Assembly: GCF_011927825.1 (NCBI RefSeq)
Contig: NZ_JAATJI010000002.1
Span: 310,001-374,000 of the forward strand
Origin: Polymorphobacter fuscus
GTDB lineage: Bacteria > Pseudomonadota > Alphaproteobacteria > Sphingomonadales > Sphingomonadaceae
Length of the DNA stretch: 64,000 nucleotides
Reading direction: 5' to 3'
Shown: in pieces, positions 55,684-64,000 of the stretch
Position numbering within the stretch: position 1 is the first letter of the stretch
Layout of the letters: each line of letters begins with the position of its first letter
Notes under the pieces: generated by a model
What the model was told of the DNA's origin: nothing
The model's database searches: none
The model's input: only the letters and a program-made list of their open reading frames with translations
Translations under genes and position numbers: made by a program

Positions 55684-56463
55684 TCAGGCGACTGACGTCG
55701 TCGCGAGCATGGCATCGGCGCGCGCCAGGACCCGCAGCGGCAGACCGGCAGCGGCGGCGCGGGCAAGCGCCAGGCTGGTGGGCGCCGAAATCGTCACCAG
55801 CATCGGGCAATGGGCCAGCGCGGCCTTTTCGACCAGTTCGTAGGAGCAGCGCGACGAGAGCAGGGCAAAGCCGTTGTCCCATTCCAGGCCCTGACGCAGC
55901 ATGGCACCGATCAACTTGTCGAAGGCGTTGTGGCGGCCGACGTCCTCGCGCACCAGGCGGATCGCGCCATCGACGGCGACCGCCGCCGCGGCGTGGACGG
56001 CGCCGGTGGCGCGATTGAGCGGCTGGTGATCGCCCAGCGCCGCAAGTGCGCGAAAGATCGCGGCGTCATCGGCGTGCGATCGCTCGGTAATGGCAGGCAG
56101 CGGCCGCAGCGCCTGTTCCAGATTTTCGATTCCGCACAGGCCGCACGACGATTCCGCGATGCGATGGCGCACGCGTTCGCCCACCCGGTCGGCGACATGC
56201 GCGGCGAGCGTCAGCCGCAGCAAGATGCCGTCGGGCCGGGTGTGGCTGCTGACGTCGATCAGCTCAGCGGCGCCATCGATGAGCCGTTCTGCCCGCGCGA
56301 AGCCGAACGCCAGGTCGTCGAGATGCGCCGGTGTGGCCATGAGCACGGCATAGCCGATGCCGTTGACCTCGATGGCGATCGGCACTTCCTCAGCGATGGC
56401 GCGGTGGATGCGTTGCACCTTGGCATCGGGTTCGATGCGGCGAAATTCGGTCTCGATCTTCAT
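55684..56463 (-). CDS. fdhD: Formate dehydrogenase sulfurtransferase FdhD
   Basis: 259 residues. FdhD family: EVPIAIEVNGIGYAVLMATPAHLDDLAFGFARAE, the redox CGLCG motif (CxxC, about residue 122), LVREDVGRHNAFDKLIG and RCSYELVEKAA. FdhD transfers sulfur from IscS to the molybdenum cofactor of formate dehydrogenases. It pairs logically with the FdhF/YdeP-type enzyme that starts at 62846. Divergent from ctaG across a 154-base gap. Confidence 0.93.
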   Translation of the reverse strand: MKIETEFRRIEPDAKVQRIHRAIAEEVPIAIEVNGIGYAVLMATPAHLDDLAFGFARAERLIDGAAELIDVSSHTRPDGILLRLTLAAHVADRVGERVRHRIAESSCGLCGIENLEQALRPLPAITERSHADDAAIFRALAALGDHQPLNRATGAVHAAAAVAVDGAIRLVREDVGRHNAFDKLIGAMLRQGLEWDNGFALLSSRCSYELVEKAALAHCPMLVTISAPTSLALARAAAAGLPLRVLARADAMLATTSVA

Positions 56464-56617
56464 GATGTCCGTGTCTGCACCGTCGTGACTGCCATCGCTA
56501 TCTCATAGGCCACGCGGTTGCGGCGACGAAGCCGATCGCAGCGCCATTGTCACGGAACGATCGGCGACCCGCGGCGTTCATGAACATTGTGCAATATCCG
56601 GCCGCGGACGGGGACCC

Positions 56618-57322
56618 ATGATGACAGCCTATTGCGGCCCGCCGCCGACCCCGCTGGACTGGCTGGCGCAATGGAATTTCGACCCCCTTGTGATCGGCGG
56701 ACTGGCGCTGTTGCTGGTCGGCGGCTATCGGCTGGCCGCTGCGACCCACCGCACGATGGTTGTTGCAGCCGTTGCGGTGCTCGCATTGTTGTTCGTGTCG
56801 CCGTTGTGCGGCCTCACGACAGCCCTGTTCTCGGCACGCGCCCTGCATCACCTGCTGCTGGTGACTGTGGCGGCGCCACTGCTTGCGCTGGCGTTTCCGC
56901 ATGGCCGGCGTGCCGCCACCGGCGGACCTTTCCTATTGGCGACCGCGGTCTTCTGGGCCTGGCACATCCCTGTGCTCTATGGGGCGGCGCTGGCCGATAC
57001 CGGCCTCTACTGGCTGATGCAGGCGAGCCTCCTTGCGACGGCGGTGGTGTTCTGGCGCGCGGTGTTCTCGCCGGGTGAGACGGCGGGCGCGCTGATCGCA
57101 GTGATCGGTGCCACGGCCCAGATGGGCCTGCTCGGTGCCTTGCTGGCGTTCGCACCGCTGCCGCTTTACGCGCCGCACCTCGCATCGACCCTGCCATGGG
57201 GCCTGGGTCCGCTGGCCGACCAGCAGCTGGCGGGAATGATCATGTGGGTTCCCGGGATGCTGCCTTACGGCATCGCGGCCGCGGTGCTGGCGCGGCGCGG
57301 TTGGCGGCTGGCGGCGACATGA
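56618..57322 (+). CDS. ctaG: CtaG-type cytochrome c oxidase assembly membrane protein
   Basis: 234 residues, about six membrane spans. WLAQWNFDPLVIGGLAL, ARALHHLLLVTVAAPLLALAFP, FWAWHIPVLYGAAL and PLADQQLAGMIMWVPGMLPY are typical of the caa3_CtaG family, which helps copper delivery to oxidase. ATG with a second ATG directly after; ribosome site GGGGAC is modest. The stop overlaps the next ATG. Confidence 0.88.
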   Translation: MMTAYCGPPPTPLDWLAQWNFDPLVIGGLALLLVGGYRLAAATHRTMVVAAVAVLALLFVSPLCGLTTALFSARALHHLLLVTVAAPLLALAFPHGRRAATGGPFLLATAVFWAWHIPVLYGAALADTGLYWLMQASLLATAVVFWRAVFSPGETAGALIAVIGATAQMGLLGALLAFAPLPLYAPHLASTLPWGLGPLADQQLAGMIMWVPGMLPYGIAAAVLARRGWRLAAT

Positions 57323-57816
57323 CGCTGCTGGTGGCGCTCAAGTTCGTCCACATCGCGACGCTTGTCATCTGGTGCGCCGGGCTGCTGGCGCTGCCGATCA
57401 TGCTGGCCGGCGACCATCGCGACCAGTCGCAGGCCGAATACACGCGACTGCGGTTGACGCTGCAATATGCCTATATCGGTGTCGTGACGCCGGCGGCCGT
57501 GATCGCGGTCGGTGCCGGGACGGCGTTGATCTTTCTCGCCGGCGTCTTTGTCCCCTGGATGTTCGCCAAGCTGGTCGCGGTGGGCTTTCTGGTCGGGCTG
57601 CACGGCCTGACCGGCCATGCCATCATTGCCGTGGGCGAGACGCCGAACGACGCGCGGCTGCGCTATGCCGTGCCGCGCATCGTCGCAGCGCTGGGCCTGA
57701 TGGCGGTCACGCTGCTGCTCGTGCTGGCCAAGCCGGACATTTCGCTCGACCTGGTTCCGGGCTGGCTGAGGCAGCCGCTCGCGCTTCAATTGCCTCTTGA
57801 TGCGGTGCCGATGTGA
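57319..57816 (+). CDS. CopD-like small membrane protein
   Basis: 165 residues, four membrane spans. ALKFVHIATLVIWCAGLLALPIML begins with the His-containing first helix of CopD/HemJ-like proteins, and LVGLHGLTGHAII supplies further histidines. It is coupled to ctaG (ATGA overlap), so a role in heme or copper handling for the oxidase is likely. The end overlaps the convergent DUF2231 gene by 31 bases. Confidence 0.7.
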   Translation: MTLLVALKFVHIATLVIWCAGLLALPIMLAGDHRDQSQAEYTRLRLTLQYAYIGVVTPAAVIAVGAGTALIFLAGVFVPWMFAKLVAVGFLVGLHGLTGHAIIAVGETPNDARLRYAVPRIVAALGLMAVTLLLVLAKPDISLDLVPGWLRQPLALQLPLDAVPM

Positions 57817-58292
57817 TAATCGAAGACCAGCTTGCCGCCGTGCCAGCCGGTGATGGCCGTCGCGCCGACCGCAAGGGCGGATACCAATATGCCCCAGGGC
57901 AGAACCGCCTGTTCATAACCGCCCAGGCGAAGGCCCCAGTTGGCGCCGAGCACGGACAGCAGCATCATTGCAAAGACGAAGTGCGACCAGCTTGCGGCGC
58001 GCCGGCGAATGCCCGGCACGGCCAGCAGCTCGACCGTTCCGGCAATGCCCGCCAGCACGCCGAAGATGAACGCCATGCCGCATGCCCACAGCCCGGCACG
58101 CGCCCAGAAGACATCGCCGGTCAGCCAATAGAAGCCATCGGCACCCAGCGCACCAAAGGCCATCGCAACGGGAAACGCGACCAGCATGGCGTGGATCGGG
58201 TGGCCGGCGATGGCGATCTTCGACGAGGTGTTGTCGAAATCGGCATGGGCGCGAACCGGGTCGATCAGCTGGGGCGGAATATTGTCGGGCAC
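57786..58292 (-). CDS. DUF2231 membrane protein
   Basis: 168 residues from the GTG at 58292, with AAAGGAGT 6-7 bases upstream. Four membrane spans; IAIAGHPIHAMLVAFPVAMAFGALGADGFYW is the DUF2231 signature, and histidines in the helices suggest heme binding. It lies on the strand opposite to its neighbours, inside the oxidase operon, convergent with the CopD-like gene and divergent from coxB with starts about 14 bases apart. Confidence 0.82.
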   Translation of the reverse strand: MPDNIPPQLIDPVRAHADFDNTSSKIAIAGHPIHAMLVAFPVAMAFGALGADGFYWLTGDVFWARAGLWACGMAFIFGVLAGIAGTVELLAVPGIRRRAASWSHFVFAMMLLSVLGANWGLRLGGYEQAVLPWGILVSALAVGATAITGWHGGKLVFDYHIGTASRGN

Positions 58293-58306
58293 GGAGGACT
58301 CCTTTG
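58293..58306. promoter_or_regulatory. Palindromic Shine-Dalgarno serving both strands
   Basis: GGAGGACTCCTTT reads as GGAGG toward the coxB TTG start at 58307 and as AAAGGAGTCC toward the DUF2231 GTG start at 58292. Each ribosome site has normal spacing on its own strand. It decides the start chosen for both genes. Confidence 0.6.
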
Positions 58307-58984
58307 TTGATCCCGCAACGCATGCTGCTGGCACTTTGTTGCACGCCCGGACTTGCCGGCTGCGCCGGGCCCCTGTCGACGCTCGCGCCCGGCGGCCCGG
58401 CGGCGGCGTCGATCGCGACGCTCTGGTGGGTGATGCTGGCGGGTGCGGTCGCCATCTTCGTGTTCACCATGGGCCTGTTCGCCCTGGCTTATCGATCGAA
58501 GGCGCATGGCGATCCATCGGTGCGCGTCTGGATCAAGGGCCTGGGGATCGCCTTTCCGACGACGGTGCTGATGGCCCTGCTGCTATATGGTCTGGTGGTC
58601 GGTGAGAAACTCCAGGCCGTCCCGGCCGCCGATGTCGTCGAAGTCGCAGCGACCGGGCGGCAATGGGAATGGCATTTTTGGCAGCCGCTGGCCGATGGGC
58701 GCAGCGTCGAGACTGTCGGTGTTCTCCACATTCCGGCGGGCCGGCCGATCGATGTCGTGGTGCGATCCGACGATGTGATCCACAGTTTCTGGGTGCCGAT
58801 GCTGGCCGGCAAGATGGACGCCATTCCCGGCAAGACCAACCGGCTGCGGCTGATGGCGCGACAGCCGGGACGCTATGAAGGCGTGTGTGCCGAATTCTGC
58901 GGCCTTGGCCATACCGGCAACCGCTTCGTGGTGGTCGCGCACGACCGGGCCGGCTGGGCGGCCTTGCCGGGGGCGCTCTCGTGA
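58307..58984 (+). CDS. coxB: Cytochrome c oxidase subunit II (lipoprotein)
   Basis: 225 residues from the TTG at 58307, chosen because GGAGG lies 9 bases upstream and because it gives a full lipoprotein signal (lipobox LAGC, about residue 19); the internal ATG at 58322 would leave only 13 residues before the Cys. Two membrane helices follow, then the copper domain with RQWEWHFWQP, DVIHSFWVPMLAGKMD and GVCAEFCGLGHTGN. Two Cys, Glu and two His of the CuA site are present, but the position of the usual Met ligand (third after the last His) is Asn. It accepts electrons from cytochrome c. Confidence 0.85.
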   Translation: MIPQRMLLALCCTPGLAGCAGPLSTLAPGGPAAASIATLWWVMLAGAVAIFVFTMGLFALAYRSKAHGDPSVRVWIKGLGIAFPTTVLMALLLYGLVVGEKLQAVPAADVVEVAATGRQWEWHFWQPLADGRSVETVGVLHIPAGRPIDVVVRSDDVIHSFWVPMLAGKMDAIPGKTNRLRLMARQPGRYEGVCAEFCGLGHTGNRFVVVAHDRAGWAALPGALS

Positions 58985-61467
58985 CCGCGCTGCGTCGCCA
59001 CCGGGCGCTTCATGCGATCTGGGACCGCGGGCCCGGCTGGCGCGGTGCGCTGGCAACGGTCAACCACACCGATGTCGGCCGGCGGTTCATCATCACGGCC
59101 TTCGTGTTCTTCTGCATCGGCGGCGTGCTGTCGATGTTGATCCGCGCGCAGCTGGCGACGCCGGGAAGTGCGTTCGTCGGCCCCGCCGTCTACAACCAGA
59201 TCTTCACGATGCACGGCAGCATCATGATGTTCCTGTTCGCCATCCCGATGATCGAGGGGCTGGCCTTCTACATGCTGCCCAAGCTGCTGGGCGGCCGCGA
59301 CATGGCGTTTCCGCGCCTGTCGGCCTTTGGTTACTGGTGCTATCTGTTCGGCGGCACCATCCTGATCCTGGCCCTGTTGTTCGGGGTGGCGCCGGACGGT
59401 GGCTGGTTCATGTACACGCCGCTGTCGTCCAAGGTCTACACGCCCGGGATCAATGCGGATATCTGGCTGATCGGCGTCACTTTCGTCGAAGTGTCGGCGA
59501 TGGCAGCGGCGATCGAAATCCTCGTTTCGATCCTGAAGTTGCGTACGGCGGGCATGCGGATCGACCGCATGCCGCTGTTCGCCTGGTACATGCTCGTCAC
59601 GGCGTTGATGATGCTGATCGGCTTTCCGCCGCTGATCATGGGGTCGATCCTGCTCGAGGTGGAGCGCGCCTTTGACTGGCCGTTCTTCAACCCCGATCGC
59701 GGCGGTGACCCACTGCTGTGGCAGCATCTGTTCTGGCTATTCGGCCACCCCGAAGTCTACATCATCTTCCTGCCTGCGGCGGGGGTCGTCTCCACCGTCC
59801 TGCCGGTCATGGCGCGCACTCGGATCCTGGGATACGGGTGGATCATCGCGGCGATCCTGGCGCTGGCGATCCTCAGCTTCGGGCTGTGGGTGCACCACAT
59901 GTTCACGACCGGCATTCCGCACATGGCGCTGGGGTTCTTTTCGGCCGCGTCGGCACTGGTCGCCATCCCGACGGGAATCCAGATCTTTGCCTGGATCGGC
60001 ACCCTGTGGTCGGGGCGGCCCGACCTCAAGCTGCCGATGCTGTATATCTTCGGCTTTTTCGTCGTCTTCATCATCGGCGGGCTGACCGGTGTCATGCTGG
60101 CGATGGTGCCGTTCAACTGGCAGGCGCATGATACGGCGTTCGTCACGGCACATCTTCATTATGTGCTGGTCGGCGGCTTCATCTTCCCGATGCTCGCCGG
60201 CGCCGCCTATTGGCTGCCGCATTTCACCGGCCGCCGGCCCGTCAAGCGGCTCGGCGAGGCGGCTTTCTGGCTGATCTTCGTCGGCTTCAACCTGACCTTC
60301 TTCATGATGCACATGGTCGGGTTGCTCGGCCAGCCGCGGCGCATCTACAGCTATCCCGAAACGATGGGCTGGACCGGCTATAATCTGCTGTCGTCGGTCG
60401 GCAGCTTCGTCATGGCGTTCGGTTTTGCGCTGTTCGCCATCGATGTGGCGCTGCAGATTTACCTCGGCCGGCGGACGCGGCGCAACCTGTGGGCGGCGGG
60501 AACGCTCGAATGGGCCATGCTGCTGCCGCCGCCGACCTATAATTTCGCCAGCCTGCCGCGGGTCACCGACCATGATCCGCTCGCCGACAGCCCGGGCCTG
60601 GCGACATCGCTGGCCCGCGGCGAAGGCTATCTGGCGGAGCCCCGGCACGGCTGGCGCGAGACGCTGGGCGGCGACATGCTGACCGGCCGGCCCGAATATA
60701 TCGTGCTGCTGCCCGGCAACACGCTGTTGCCGCTGGTCATGGGGTTCCTCACCGGCGGGTTCTTCCTGTCGATCCTCGCCGGCATCTACTGGCTGGCGCC
60801 GGTGTTCCTCGCGGCGGTCGCGGCGTGCGGGTGGCGCTGGGCGTGGACGCTCGGCAGCCGGACCGACCTTGGCCCGCAGGCGGCGGGCTGCGGCGTGTCG
60901 CTGCCGACCCAGGGCGAGGCGCCGGGTTCACCCGGGCATTGGGGCAGCGTCTTCGCGGTCGTCGCCGACGGGACTTTGTTCGCGACCCTGTTGTTCGGCT
61001 ATGCCTATCTGTGGACGATTGCCGGCGGCTGGCCGCCACCGCAGCTGATGTCCCCGGGTGTGGTCGGTGCGGCGCTTGCGGTCGTGGCGGTGGCGCTGGC
61101 CAGCTTCGCGGCACGCCGCGCGGTTGCCGATGGTGCAGCGCTCGCAGTGCGGCGCCTTGCGCTGGCGACGATGATGGCCGCGCAGGGCGCGGCGCTGGCG
61201 CTGCTGGTGCTGGAAATCGCCACCGGGATGCCGGCGCCGACCGGCCATGCCTATGCCGCGACGATCATGGTGCTGATGCTTTATGCGGCGGTCCACCTCG
61301 CGCTGGCGCTGCTGCTCGCGGCCTTTGCCTTTGCGCGGGTCGGGGCCGGCTATGTGTCCGACCGGCGGACGGCCGAAGTACGGATCGCGGCGATGTGGCA
61401 GGATTATGCGGCCGTGGCGACGTTGGTCGTGCTGCTCGCCACCAAGCTGCCGGCGGTGCTGGCATGA
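58981..61467 (+). CDS. coxA: Cytochrome c oxidase subunit I fused to subunit III-like domain
   Basis: 828 residues from a GTG overlapping the coxB stop. Residues about 25-560 are heme-copper oxidase subunit I: WLFGHPEVYIIFLPAAG (CuB His and cross-linked Tyr), WVHHMFTTGIPHM (CuB His pair) and FVTAHLHYVLVGG (heme a and a3 His). After about residue 600 a second set of helices resembles subunit III. Fusions of this kind occur in caa3-type oxidases. It reduces oxygen in the inner membrane and pumps protons. Confidence 0.92.
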   Translation: MTALRRHRALHAIWDRGPGWRGALATVNHTDVGRRFIITAFVFFCIGGVLSMLIRAQLATPGSAFVGPAVYNQIFTMHGSIMMFLFAIPMIEGLAFYMLPKLLGGRDMAFPRLSAFGYWCYLFGGTILILALLFGVAPDGGWFMYTPLSSKVYTPGINADIWLIGVTFVEVSAMAAAIEILVSILKLRTAGMRIDRMPLFAWYMLVTALMMLIGFPPLIMGSILLEVERAFDWPFFNPDRGGDPLLWQHLFWLFGHPEVYIIFLPAAGVVSTVLPVMARTRILGYGWIIAAILALAILSFGLWVHHMFTTGIPHMALGFFSAASALVAIPTGIQIFAWIGTLWSGRPDLKLPMLYIFGFFVVFIIGGLTGVMLAMVPFNWQAHDTAFVTAHLHYVLVGGFIFPMLAGAAYWLPHFTGRRPVKRLGEAAFWLIFVGFNLTFFMMHMVGLLGQPRRIYSYPETMGWTGYNLLSSVGSFVMAFGFALFAIDVALQIYLGRRTRRNLWAAGTLEWAMLLPPPTYNFASLPRVTDHDPLADSPGLATSLARGEGYLAEPRHGWRETLGGDMLTGRPEYIVLLPGNTLLPLVMGFLTGGFFLSILAGIYWLAPVFLAAVAACGWRWAWTLGSRTDLGPQAAGCGVSLPTQGEAPGSPGHWGSVFAVVADGTLFATLLFGYAYLWTIAGGWPPPQLMSPGVVGAALAVVAVALASFAARRAVADGAALAVRRLALATMMAAQGAALALLVLEIATGMPAPTGHAYAATIMVLMLYAAVHLALALLLAAFAFARVGAGYVSDRRTAEVRIAAMWQDYAAVATLVVLLATKLPAVLA

Positions 61468-61934
61468 TCGCGCTGCTGCGGGTTCTCGCCGGGCTGGCGG
61501 GTTGGGCGGCCGGGTTTTCGCTGCTTTACGGCGTTCATGGCCTCGCCTGCGCCCGCGGCTGGTGGGCAATCGATATCGGTCCCGTTGATCTGCAGCGCGT
61601 GCTGCTGGTCGCCGCCTGGCTGGGCAGCGTCGCGGTCATCGGCGTGTGGACGCGCCTGGTGTTCCGGGCGCCGGCAGGGGCGCTGCCGCTGCTCGACTGG
61701 CTGACGCGCGCGTCCGCCGTGGTCGGGCTCGTCGCGATGCTGGTGTCCGGTCTGCCGGTGGCCGTGTCGCGGCAATGCGGTGCCGATTCGCTGCCGCCGG
61801 CGGGAACGCCCGGCGCCGCGGTCGGTTTCCATACCATGGGTGCCGACCGCCGGGCCGTTGCCCATCGGGTCATCAGGGACGTCGGGGAGATGACAGCCAT
61901 GCCAGATTCGTCTGCCCGCAGCGATTTTTGCTGA
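61464..61934 (+). CDS. Small membrane protein of the oxidase operon
   Basis: 156 residues from the ATG overlapping the coxA stop. Three hydrophobic helices in the first 105 residues (LLRVLAGLAGWAAGFSLLYGV, VLLVAAWLGSVAVIGVWTRLV, ASAVVGLVAMLVSGLPVAV), then a 50-residue polar tail. No family recognised. The overlap with coxA upstream and with the transporter gene downstream (TGATG) says it is a real gene, perhaps an assembly or accessory subunit. Confidence 0.65.
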   Translation: MIALLRVLAGLAGWAAGFSLLYGVHGLACARGWWAIDIGPVDLQRVLLVAAWLGSVAVIGVWTRLVFRAPAGALPLLDWLTRASAVVGLVAMLVSGLPVAVSRQCGADSLPPAGTPGAAVGFHTMGADRRAVAHRVIRDVGEMTAMPDSSARSDFC

Positions 61935-62803
61935 TGCCGGACGCAGCAGCCCCCGCGGTCGCCGAAAGTGTCGACCTGCGCGCGCCCGATGCGATCGCTG
62001 CCGAGGCAAGCGAGAAGGGGGAGGCCAAGGCGCAGCTCGATTTCGGCGTGCTGGCGATCCTGGCGCTGCTTGCCGGCGTCTATATCAGCTTTGGCGGCCT
62101 GTTCGCGATCGTGGCGCTGGCGGGCGCCGATGGAGTCACGGCATTCGGGGCGGCGCAACTGCTGGCCGGCCTGGCCTTTTCGCTCGGGCTGATCCTGGTG
62201 CTGCTGGCCGGCGCCGAGCTGTTCACCGGCAACACGCTGCTGATCGTCGCCTGGGCGCAAGGCAAGGTGGCGATGGCGGCGGTGCTGCGCGCACTGGGTC
62301 TCGCCTATGGCTTCAACTTCGCCGGGTCGCTGATCGTTGCCGCGATCGTCGTGGCTGCCGGCGTGCACATGGCGGGCGGCGGCGCCGTCGGTATCGCCGC
62401 GCTCGAAATGGCCGATGGCAAGGCGAAGCTGGCGTTCGGCCCGGCGCTGGCGAGCGGCATCCTCGCCAACATGCTGGTCTGCCTCGCCGTCTGGCTTTCG
62501 TTCGGGGCGCGCAGCGCTGCCGACAAGATCCTGGTGATCATTCCCCCGATCACGGCTTTCGTCTCCGCCGGGCTGGAACATTCGATTGCCAACATGTTCA
62601 TCCTGCCCTTCGCCTGGGGCGTGAAGCAGTTCGCCGATCCCGGGTTCTGGACGATGACCGGCGCGACGGCGGCGCAATATGCAGCGGTCACGCCGTCTGC
62701 ATTCATCGGCAATCTCGTTCCGGTGACAATCGGCAACATCATCGGCGGGTTCGCGGTGGGGGCAGGCTATTGGTTTGCCTATCTGCGTCCCCGGCCGCGG
62801 TGA
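61934..62803 (+). CDS. focA: Formate/nitrite transporter (FNT family)
   Basis: 289 residues with six membrane spans after a polar N-terminus of about 35 residues. AELFTGNTLLIVAWAQGKV, LANMLVCLAVWLSFGARSAADKI, HSIANMFILPFAW and FIGNLVPVTIGNIIGG are the FNT pore signatures (FocA/NirC/FdhC). It moves formate or a related monovalent anion. Adjacency to a YdeP/FdhF-type enzyme and the nearby fdhD favour formate. Confidence 0.9.
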   Translation: MPDAAAPAVAESVDLRAPDAIAAEASEKGEAKAQLDFGVLAILALLAGVYISFGGLFAIVALAGADGVTAFGAAQLLAGLAFSLGLILVLLAGAELFTGNTLLIVAWAQGKVAMAAVLRALGLAYGFNFAGSLIVAAIVVAAGVHMAGGGAVGIAALEMADGKAKLAFGPALASGILANMLVCLAVWLSFGARSAADKILVIIPPITAFVSAGLEHSIANMFILPFAWGVKQFADPGFWTMTGATAAQYAAVTPSAFIGNLVPVTIGNIIGGFAVGAGYWFAYLRPRPR

Positions 62804-62845
62804 CCGGGCGATGAAAACGTCTTTTGCAGCGCGTAGGAGGTTTGG

Positions 62846-64000
62846 ATGAACGGCCCCAAGGACGAGCCCGAGATCGAGGATTATGACGGTCCGGCAGGTG
62901 GCTATGGCTCGCTGGAATCGGTCGGTCGTTACCTGATCTCCGAACAGGTGCCCGACGCCATTGTGACCCTGGGGCATCAGAACAAGCCCGACGGCTTCAT
63001 GTGCGTGTCTTGCGCCTGGGCCAAGCCGGCCGAACCGCAACCGTTCGAATATTGCGAGAATGGCGCCAAGGCGACGGTGTGGGAGGTCACCCGCAAGCGC
63101 ACCGACCAGGCGTTTTTCGAGACGCACACGATGGCCGAGCTGGCCGACTGCCGCGACCACGACCTCGAGGAAGCCGGCCGGTTGACCATGCCCATGCGCT
63201 GGGATCCGGAAACCGACAAATATCGCCCGGTGACATGGCGCGCCGCCTTCGACGAGATCGGGGCCGAACTTGCGGCCTTGCAGGACGATCCCGACCAGAC
63301 GATCTTCTACGCCAGCGGCCGCGCCAGCCTGGAAGCCAGCTACATGTTCCAGCTGCTGGCGCGGCTGTACGGCACCAACAACCTGCCCGACAGTTCCAAC
63401 ATGTGCCATGAATCGACCAGCGTGGCGCTGCCGGAAAGCATCGGCGTGTCGGTCGGCACGGTGACGCTGCAGGATTTCGAGACGACCGAGCTGATGATCT
63501 ATCTCGGCCACAATGTCGCGACCAACGCGCCGCGCATGCTGCACCAGTTTCAGGACGCCAAGAAGCGCGGTGCGAGCATCATCAGCATCAACCCGCTGCG
63601 TGAGCGCGGGCTGGAGCGGTTCACCGACCCGCAATCTCCCAAGCAGATGCTGACACTGGGGGAGACGGTCATTTCGGATACCATCCTGCAGGTCGCGGTC
63701 GGCGGCGACATCGCCGCGCTGACCGGCATCTGCAAGGCGCTGGTGGACATGGACGACGCCTGCGAGCGCGTCGGCAAGGCCGGCCCGACCGACCGCGAGG
63801 CGTTGCTGGCCGAAACCGAGGACGACGGCGGCTTCAGCATCAAGGCCGGTGCCGCGGCGGCGACATCGCGGCGCGTCCTCGATCATGACTTCATCGCCGA
63901 ACACACCCAGGGGTTCGCGGCCTTTGCCGATTACTGCCGGGCTGCCGACTGGGCGGAAATCGAGCAGGTGTCACGGCTTTCGCGCGCCGAGCTCGAGGCG
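62846..64000 (+). CDS. FdhF/YdeP-family molybdopterin oxidoreductase, N-terminal part (3' end outside window)
   Basis: 385 codons open to the window edge, ATG preceded by TAGGAGG. The N-terminal GFMCVSCAWAKP has a CxxC-type start like E. coli YdeP (GFDCPGCAWPD). CENGAKATVWEVT, FYASGRASLEASYMFQLLARLYG, DSSNMCHESTSVALPESIGV, LMIYLGHNVATNAPRMLH and SINPLRERGLERFTDPQ all parallel YdeP closely. These are large Mo-bis-MGD proteins annotated as formate-dehydrogenase-alpha-like; YdeP is linked to acid resistance. The C-terminal half cannot be seen. Confidence 0.9.
   Translation, partial: MNGPKDEPEIEDYDGPAGGYGSLESVGRYLISEQVPDAIVTLGHQNKPDGFMCVSCAWAKPAEPQPFEYCENGAKATVWEVTRKRTDQAFFETHTMAELADCRDHDLEEAGRLTMPMRWDPETDKYRPVTWRAAFDEIGAELAALQDDPDQTIFYASGRASLEASYMFQLLARLYGTNNLPDSSNMCHESTSVALPESIGVSVGTVTLQDFETTELMIYLGHNVATNAPRMLHQFQDAKKRGASIISINPLRERGLERFTDPQSPKQMLTLGETVISDTILQVAVGGDIAALTGICKALVDMDDACERVGKAGPTDREALLAETEDDGGFSIKAGAAAATSRRVLDHDFIAEHTQGFAAFADYCRAADWAEIEQVSRLSRAELEA

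Noticed and set aside
61535..63904. A 789-codon minus-strand open frame across the FNT transporter and YdeP-like genes
   Set aside because: Both plus-strand genes have strong family motifs and ribosome sites; the antisense frame has none.

Overview
The window is high-GC DNA from an alphaproteobacterium, most likely a sphingomonad. The pointers are the TonB-dependent receptor with a sphingomonad-type plug, the non-phosphorylating L-rhamnose pathway first worked out in Sphingomonas, heavy use of GTG starts with ATGA/GTGA overlaps, and a polymer-sugar lifestyle. No RNA genes, insertion sequences or CRISPR arrays were seen.

Layout. (1) 1-5.3 kb is the end of an exopolysaccharide or O-antigen cluster: a partial methyltransferase, two family-2 glycosyltransferases, a Wzy-like polymerase and a convergent Wzz-like chain-length protein. 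Its G+C is visibly lower than the rest. (2) 5.3-6.1 kb is a gene-poor boundary. (3) 6.1-55.6 kb is one large carbohydrate-utilisation locus. (4) 55.7-64 kb is a respiratory block: fdhD, ctaG, a CopD-like protein, a DUF2231 protein, cytochrome oxidase subunits II and I/III, a formate/nitrite transporter and the start of an FdhF/YdeP-type molybdenum oxidoreductase.

The central locus reads as a D-apiose plus L-rhamnose utilisation island. Exported enzymes could free the sugars: two DUF4038/GH140 apiosidase-like proteins, a third DUF4038-type protein, GH78 rhamnosidase, GH29 fucosidase, GH127, two GH42 enzymes, a GH5-like protein and an SGNH esterase. A TonB-dependent receptor and two MFS permeases provide transport. 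Two different D-apiose routes appear to be encoded. The oxidative one is a lactonase (apnL), D-apionate oxidoisomerase (apnO), 3-oxo-isoapionate kinase (oiaK) and a RuBisCO-like protein (probably oiaX). The isomerase route is a TIM-barrel sugar isomerase, an FGGY kinase and a split transketolase (aptA/aptB). L-rhamnose would go through L-rhamnose 1-dehydrogenase, rhamnonolactonase, rhamnonate dehydratase, an SDR dehydrogenase and an FAH-family hydrolase to pyruvate and L-lactate. LldD (L-lactate) and GlcDEF (glycolate, the expected OiaX product) are encoded in one operon and would oxidise the end products of both sugars.

Control: two FadR/GntR regulators lie in the apiose half, where promoter gaps share an AT-rich GTATGAY-type motif. 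A DeoR regulator stands between the isomerase operon and the transketolase/kinase/receptor operon. All functional calls are from reading motifs and remembered family features; no database search was run.
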